IMG/VR virus record: IMGVR_UViG_3300010885_033611
Span: 1 to 25,151 of that record
Strand: one strand, 5' to 3'
DNA length: 25,151 bases
Source of the DNA: a virus
Both the position numbers and the translations under genes were made by a program. A model generated the notes under the pieces. It saw nothing but the letters and a program-made list of their open reading frames with translations. It ran no database searches and was not told where the DNA came from. Each line of letters begins with the position of its first letter. Positions within the stretch are counted from its first letter, which is position 1. Shown one piece after another: positions 21,844 to 25,151 of the stretch.

Positions 21844-23079
21844 TTAGAACCGGCCCTTAGTGGCGCGGGTCTCGATGACAGTGGCGGGGGTCTCGCCGAA
21901 CGTGATCCACGAGGCGGCAAAGGCCGGGTGACACTTCTCCTTCTCGGAGAGCTCGGTGATCAACTTCCACTGGGTATCCTCCGACAGGGTCGCGAACTTC
22001 TCGGGGCGGCCCATGACCTCCGAGAGGGTGACCTCCGCCGAGTTGCGGCCCATCGGGGCGATCGTGCGAGCAAGAGGGGCCGAGGGGCGAGCGGCCGGCG
22101 TCGAGAGGTCCTTGAGAAGGGCCTCGAACTTGCCACCGCCAACGATGAAGGCGTCGGCGAGCATGGACTCGGTCTGGGCGGAGACCTTGCGGTTGCCGAG
22201 GGCGACCTTGACGTTCGCCAGGGCGACCGCGCGACGGGCGGCCGAGAGGTCCGACTTGAGACGCTTGACCTCGGAGAGCATAGCGTCCTCCTCGACCTTC
22301 TTCTCCTCGATCTCCTGGGCGGCCTTTTGGAGTTCCAGAGCCGCGCCCTCGAGGGCCTCGGGGTCGGCCTCGGGGGCCTCGTCCGCAAGCTCGGGGTTCG
22401 CCGCGTGGGCGGCGTTGTGGAGCTCGGGGAACAGCTTGGAGATCAGAGCGGCGATCGCCGCCTCGTCCATACCGTTCTCGGCGCAGTAGGCGGCGCATTC
22501 TTCCATAGACATCTTCATCGGGTCACCTTCGGAGAGAGAGACCCCGCGCATTTCCGCGACGGGGACCTGTTGGGCTTTGATCTGGGGTACCGTGACGAAC
22601 GAAACTTCGCCGATCGCGAACGGGTAGACCGGGGCCTCGTCGAGCTCCGTTCCCGCCCAGGCGCGAATGTTCGGAGAGACGTAGGGAATCTCGCCGTCGT
22701 CGAACGCCGCCGCCCACTTCGGGGAGGTGAGGTCGAGGCCGCCGTAGAGCATCTCCGAGGAGGGTTGGGCGATGCCATGGGCCGCCGCCTCCGACTGCGA
22801 CAGGGTGACGACTCGGCGGAGGTACCCCGCGGCCGTCCCGTTCTTGTCGTGTTCGATCGCAACCGGGGGCGCGAACGAGAGGAGCCAACGTTGGACCGAC
22901 TCGACCGCGTCCTCCCAACGGAACCGCAGCTCGTCGGGGTTGGTCTCCTCGGCGTCGAAGTCCCACTTCATCCCGTGGGCGTTGATAACGCCGCGAGGGA
23001 TGAGGGAGACCCACCGGAGGCCGGAGTCGTCGCCGAGGTCAACGGCCACTGTTCGCATTTTGGGTCGGGAGTAACGCAT
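21844..23079 (-). CDS. Mu-I-like prohead protease fused to a scaffold domain
   Basis: The 411-residue protein has an N-terminal protease part resembling Mu gpI. It carries VAIEHDKNG with H77, AAGYLRRVVTLS, a later IPYVSPNIRAW with S135, and AIGEVSFVTVPQIKA (156-170). H77 and S135 are the likely catalytic residues. After residue 230 comes an acidic stretch and a coiled coil (about 242-290), the usual scaffold part, then a C-terminal region with TLSEVMGRPEKFATLSED. Such proteins guide capsid assembly and then self-cleave. The start is uncertain: ATG 23079 is used, with GTG 23094 or ATG 23058 as alternatives; no clear ribosome binding site helps. Confidence 0.78.
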   Translation of the reverse strand: MRYSRPKMRTVAVDLGDDSGLRWVSLIPRGVINAHGMKWDFDAEETNPDELRFRWEDAVESVQRWLLSFAPPVAIEHDKNGTAAGYLRRVVTLSQSEAAAHGIAQPSSEMLYGGLDLTSPKWAAAFDDGEIPYVSPNIRAWAGTELDEAPVYPFAIGEVSFVTVPQIKAQQVPVAEMRGVSLSEGDPMKMSMEECAAYCAENGMDEAAIAALISKLFPELHNAAHAANPELADEAPEADPEALEGAALELQKAAQEIEEKKVEEDAMLSEVKRLKSDLSAARRAVALANVKVALGNRKVSAQTESMLADAFIVGGGKFEALLKDLSTPAARPSAPLARTIAPMGRNSAEVTLSEVMGRPEKFATLSEDTQWKLITELSEKEKCHPAFAASWITFGETPATVIETRATKGRF

Positions 23080-23094
23080 GGGCCGAGATTGCAC

Positions 23095-23175
23095 CTTGCT
23101 AGCCCCCTTGCCTAGCCCTCGGAGGCCGCTAGGGGTGCCGCTAGCGTTCGTTTCGGCGCACTACCCGCACCCCTA
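23095..23175. promoter_or_regulatory. Operator-like cluster of inverted repeats
   Basis: The divergent intergenic region holds four CTAG cores at 23099, 23112, 23129 and 23141, arranged nearly symmetrically. It also holds a perfect CGCTAGCG palindrome (23139-23146) and a perfect 9-bp inverted repeat, TAGGGGTGC (23130-23138) with GCACCCCTA (23167-23175). It lies between the starts of the winged-helix gene (plus) and the protease gene (minus). No convincing -35/-10 pair was found. Binding by the adjacent regulator is inferred. Confidence 0.5.
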
Positions 23176-23190
23176 TCGACAGGCCTCCCC

Positions 23191-23460
23191 ATGCTAACCC
23201 GACGACAACGGATCCTTCTCGATCTTTTGACCCAGTGCCACCGCTTGGACTTCCACCCAAGCCCGCCGCACCTTGGGGGCCTCCTCGTTCGGGCGACCGA
23301 GTGGCCCATGGGGACCTCCCCCGCCGCCGTTCGCGCCGAGCTCGTGCGACTCCTCGAGGCGGGGGCTATCCTCCACGTCGAGAAGGGGTCGGGCGCGGCC
23401 CCGGCGAAGTACGCCCTCGCCGACTGCGACTGCGACCGTTGCAAGTCTCACCGCTTGTAG
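23191..23460 (+). CDS. Small winged-helix-like DNA-binding protein, opposite to the late operon
   Basis: This is an 89-residue protein on the plus strand inside an otherwise minus-strand head module. Residues 4-15 (RRQRILLDLLTQ) and 42-56 (TSPAAVRAELVRLLE) fit helices 1 and 3 of a winged helix, followed by GAILHVEKGSGAAPAKYALA, a hairpin wing. The C-terminus has three Cys (CDCDRC). Codon choice is like the phage genes, so it is probably real. AGG near 23181 is only a weak ribosome binding site. It ends 13 bases inside the 3' end of the MuF gene. Likely a transcription regulator of the adjacent promoter region; an exact family is not recognised. Confidence 0.65.
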   Translation: MLTRRQRILLDLLTQCHRLDFHPSPPHLGGLLVRATEWPMGTSPAAVRAELVRLLEAGAILHVEKGSGAAPAKYALADCDCDRCKSHRL

Positions 23461-25151
23461 ACTCCAATGTAGCCGCACCGACAGTCCGAGCGGCCCTCGC
23501 AGTTCGGGTCGGGTAGCGGCGGGAGCTTCAACTGGTCGCCGACCACGAACGAGGCCACGTCGTAGCGGTTCCCGTCCGCCTCCGCGCACACCTCGCAACG
23601 GTTGGCGTCGGGGATGGAGGTTCGAATGACCTCGTTCGGGACTGGGAGGTTCGCACCGGGGGCCGCCGCATAGGATGACATACGAGAGGCCGAGGCGACC
23701 ATGTTCCGCGAGCCCGCCGCCTCCTTGACGAGACCGGCGATCGTGATCCGAGTCGCGAAGTTGTCGAGGTCGCCGCCCGCTAGGATCGCCGCCTCGACTT
23801 CACCCTGTACCCTGTCCGCCATGACCTCGCCCGCCTTCTGCGTCGCCGCCGCCGCCGTGGCGAACTGGGCGTTGGCCGCCGTAGTCGCCGCCGCCGCGAG
23901 TTGCGCGGACTCCGCCGAGGTAGTCGCGCCCGCCGCCGCACCCGAACGGACCGACCGCTTGATCTCGTCCGTCACCTCGGCCTCGGTCGCCGCCCGAAGG
24001 CCACCCGCCGCCGCCGTCAAGGCCGCCTGGTACTCGGCGACGTAGGTCGCCCAGATCCGATCCCGCTCCCCCGCTTGCCAACCGTCCGCGAGACCACCGA
24101 TCACTGCAATGCGATGACGACCTGCGATCTCGTCGATCTTCACCGCGAGCTGGGCGTCGAGGTCGTTACGAGTCTCCGCAAGGGTGACCCAACCTACTAC
24201 CGTCTCCTCGGGTCGGAGTTCTCGGTAGGTTGTGAACTCGCGGCCGTCGCCGCCGATGACGAGGACCCCTTCCCCTTCTCCGTCGCCGAGGTCACCGCCG
24301 AGCTCGCCCAACGTCGAGGCGGTGCGGTGGGCGCGGGTGGCATAGCCTACCAGGAGCGACCGAACCCAACCCCGAGCCGCGTCGCCGCCCCGCAGGGCGT
24401 AGGCGTGGAAGGAGGGGCCGCCGTCCGCGAAGGACTTGGACGACAAGTGCCGCGGGTAGACCTTGGAGAAGTAGTCCGCGAGGCCGAGGACACGCGACCA
24501 GGCTAACCGCTTGCCCGCCGCAAGGTCGCGGGCGATCATGAGGGCCTCGGAGTCGGTCGTCCGAGACTTGCCCGCGATGCGGTGCGCGAGGATAGCCGCC
24601 GCCGCCGCCGCCATGACCTTGTCGGGAACGACCACCTCGGGATGTTCGCCCAGTGCCGCCGCGATGCTCGAGGCCTCCGACGCCGAGAGGGATGGAGACA
24701 CCGGCGCAAAGGCCGACGCTTCACCGATCGCCGCCGGGACTTCGACGTTGCCCTCGAGGACGACCTGCGGGACGGCGTCTGCGGGGACGCCCTCGACCGT
24801 TGCCACTGGGACCGCCGCCACTGCCTCCGCCGCGACGGGGGCCGCGAGAGAGAGGCGCGTCTGGGCGTCAACGAGCTGTCGCGCCACTGGTTCGGCAAGG
24901 CCCGAGATCGTTAGAAGGATGACCGCCGCCTCGGGGGCGAGAGGCGTCGCCGAGTTCGGGGAGAGCATACCGAGGACCGTCGTCGCAGTCGTCGCCGTCG
25001 CAGCTCCAACCGGTTCGGGGAGGTCGGCCACTACCTCGACGGGGAGCTCGGGCGCACCGATCACACGACGCGCCCACTTCTCGTCGTCGGGGCCGCGAGT
25101 GAGGAGACCCGCTTGGATCCCGTTGACGTAGGCCGCCCAACCGTCGAACCC
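23448..25151 (-). CDS. Portal/MuF-type head protein, 5' end outside window
   Basis: The frame is open to the window edge, giving at least 567 residues. The first 37 visible residues (GWAAYVNGIQAGLLTRG, then RRVIGAPELP) resemble the end of a portal protein. A long Ala/Val/Pro-rich segment follows. The helical module near 200-265 includes LADYFSKVYPRHL and RGGDAARGWVRSLL, a pattern I recall from phage structural polyproteins. The C-terminus fits the MuF minor head domain: SIPDANRCEVCAEADG with C519/C522 and later C551, C557 and C559 (DPNCEGRSDCRC). MuF-type proteins act in head assembly and DNA entry. Whether this is one fused portal-MuF protein needs the sequence beyond the edge. Confidence 0.7.
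   Translation of the reverse strand, partial: GFDGWAAYVNGIQAGLLTRGPDDEKWARRVIGAPELPVEVVADLPEPVGAATATTATTVLGMLSPNSATPLAPEAAVILLTISGLAEPVARQLVDAQTRLSLAAPVAAEAVAAVPVATVEGVPADAVPQVVLEGNVEVPAAIGEASAFAPVSPSLSASEASSIAAALGEHPEVVVPDKVMAAAAAAILAHRIAGKSRTTDSEALMIARDLAAGKRLAWSRVLGLADYFSKVYPRHLSSKSFADGGPSFHAYALRGGDAARGWVRSLLVGYATRAHRTASTLGELGGDLGDGEGEGVLVIGGDGREFTTYRELRPEETVVGWVTLAETRNDLDAQLAVKIDEIAGRHRIAVIGGLADGWQAGERDRIWATYVAEYQAALTAAAGGLRAATEAEVTDEIKRSVRSGAAAGATTSAESAQLAAAATTAANAQFATAAAATQKAGEVMADRVQGEVEAAILAGGDLDNFATRITIAGLVKEAAGSRNMVASASRMSSYAAAPGANLPVPNEVIRTSIPDANRCEVCAEADGNRYDVASFVVGDQLKLPPLPDPNCEGRSDCRCGYIGVYKR

Noticed and set aside
21835-23115. Plus-strand frame of over 400 codons opposite the protease gene
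   Set aside because: Gly/Leu/Asp/Arg-rich shadow; the Mu-I-like motifs are on the minus strand.
24511-25131. Plus-strand Ala/Ser/Thr/Arg-rich frame opposite the portal/MuF gene
   Set aside because: Low-complexity shadow of the Ala-rich spacer region.
1-25151. tRNA genes, CRISPR arrays, insertion sequences and attachment sites
   Set aside because: Looked for cloverleaf arms, regular repeat-spacer units, transposase motifs and integrase genes; none could be supported by eye.

Overview
The window is a stretch of a tailed double-stranded DNA phage (or prophage) genome with siphovirus-type head and tail genes. It is very GC-rich and almost fully coding, with no stretch over 300 bases lacking a gene. 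The host cannot be named from the sequence. Codon use is strongly C/G-ending, and leucine is written mainly as CTC or TTG rather than CTG, so a high-GC bacterial host is likely. No tRNA, rRNA, CRISPR array, insertion sequence, integrase or lysogeny repressor module was recognised.

Left arm (1-8012, plus strand): a tightly packed early or replication-recombination operon. It holds a YqaJ/lambda-exonuclease-type nuclease, a RecT-family annealing protein with an SSB-like C-terminal tip, a RuvC-like resolvase, a phage Dam-type adenine methylase and a probable PD-(D/E)XK nuclease coupled to a 465-residue charged repeat protein. Small unknown proteins lie between them, three with a predicted membrane helix. 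Starts often overlap the previous stop (ATGA, GTGA, TGATG), which suggests translational coupling. Exonuclease plus RecT would process ends and anneal strands, RuvC would resolve branches, and the other nuclease may act in the same pathway.

Right arm (7994-25151, minus strand, read from right to left): the late operon in usual siphovirus order. It runs from a portal/MuF-type protein (cut by the window end) through a Mu-I-like protease fused to a scaffold, decoration protein, major capsid protein, connector, Mu gpG-like protein, tail terminator, tail tube and tail chaperones G and GT. The tape measure, tail-tip and hub proteins, a large beta-rich tail protein, two small proteins, a CHAP-type endolysin, a holin candidate and a second membrane protein follow. 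G/GT has a CCCAAAA slippery heptamer followed by two interleaved 8-bp stems, a strong case for -1 programmed frameshifting.

The two operons converge and overlap tail to tail at 7994-8012. The only gene against the late direction is a small winged-helix-like protein at 23191-23460, next to a dense group of inverted repeats at 23095-23175 that looks like an operator. The most notable points are the frameshift signal, the SSB-like tail on RecT, the inverted regulator with its dyad cluster, and the repeat-protein/nuclease pair.
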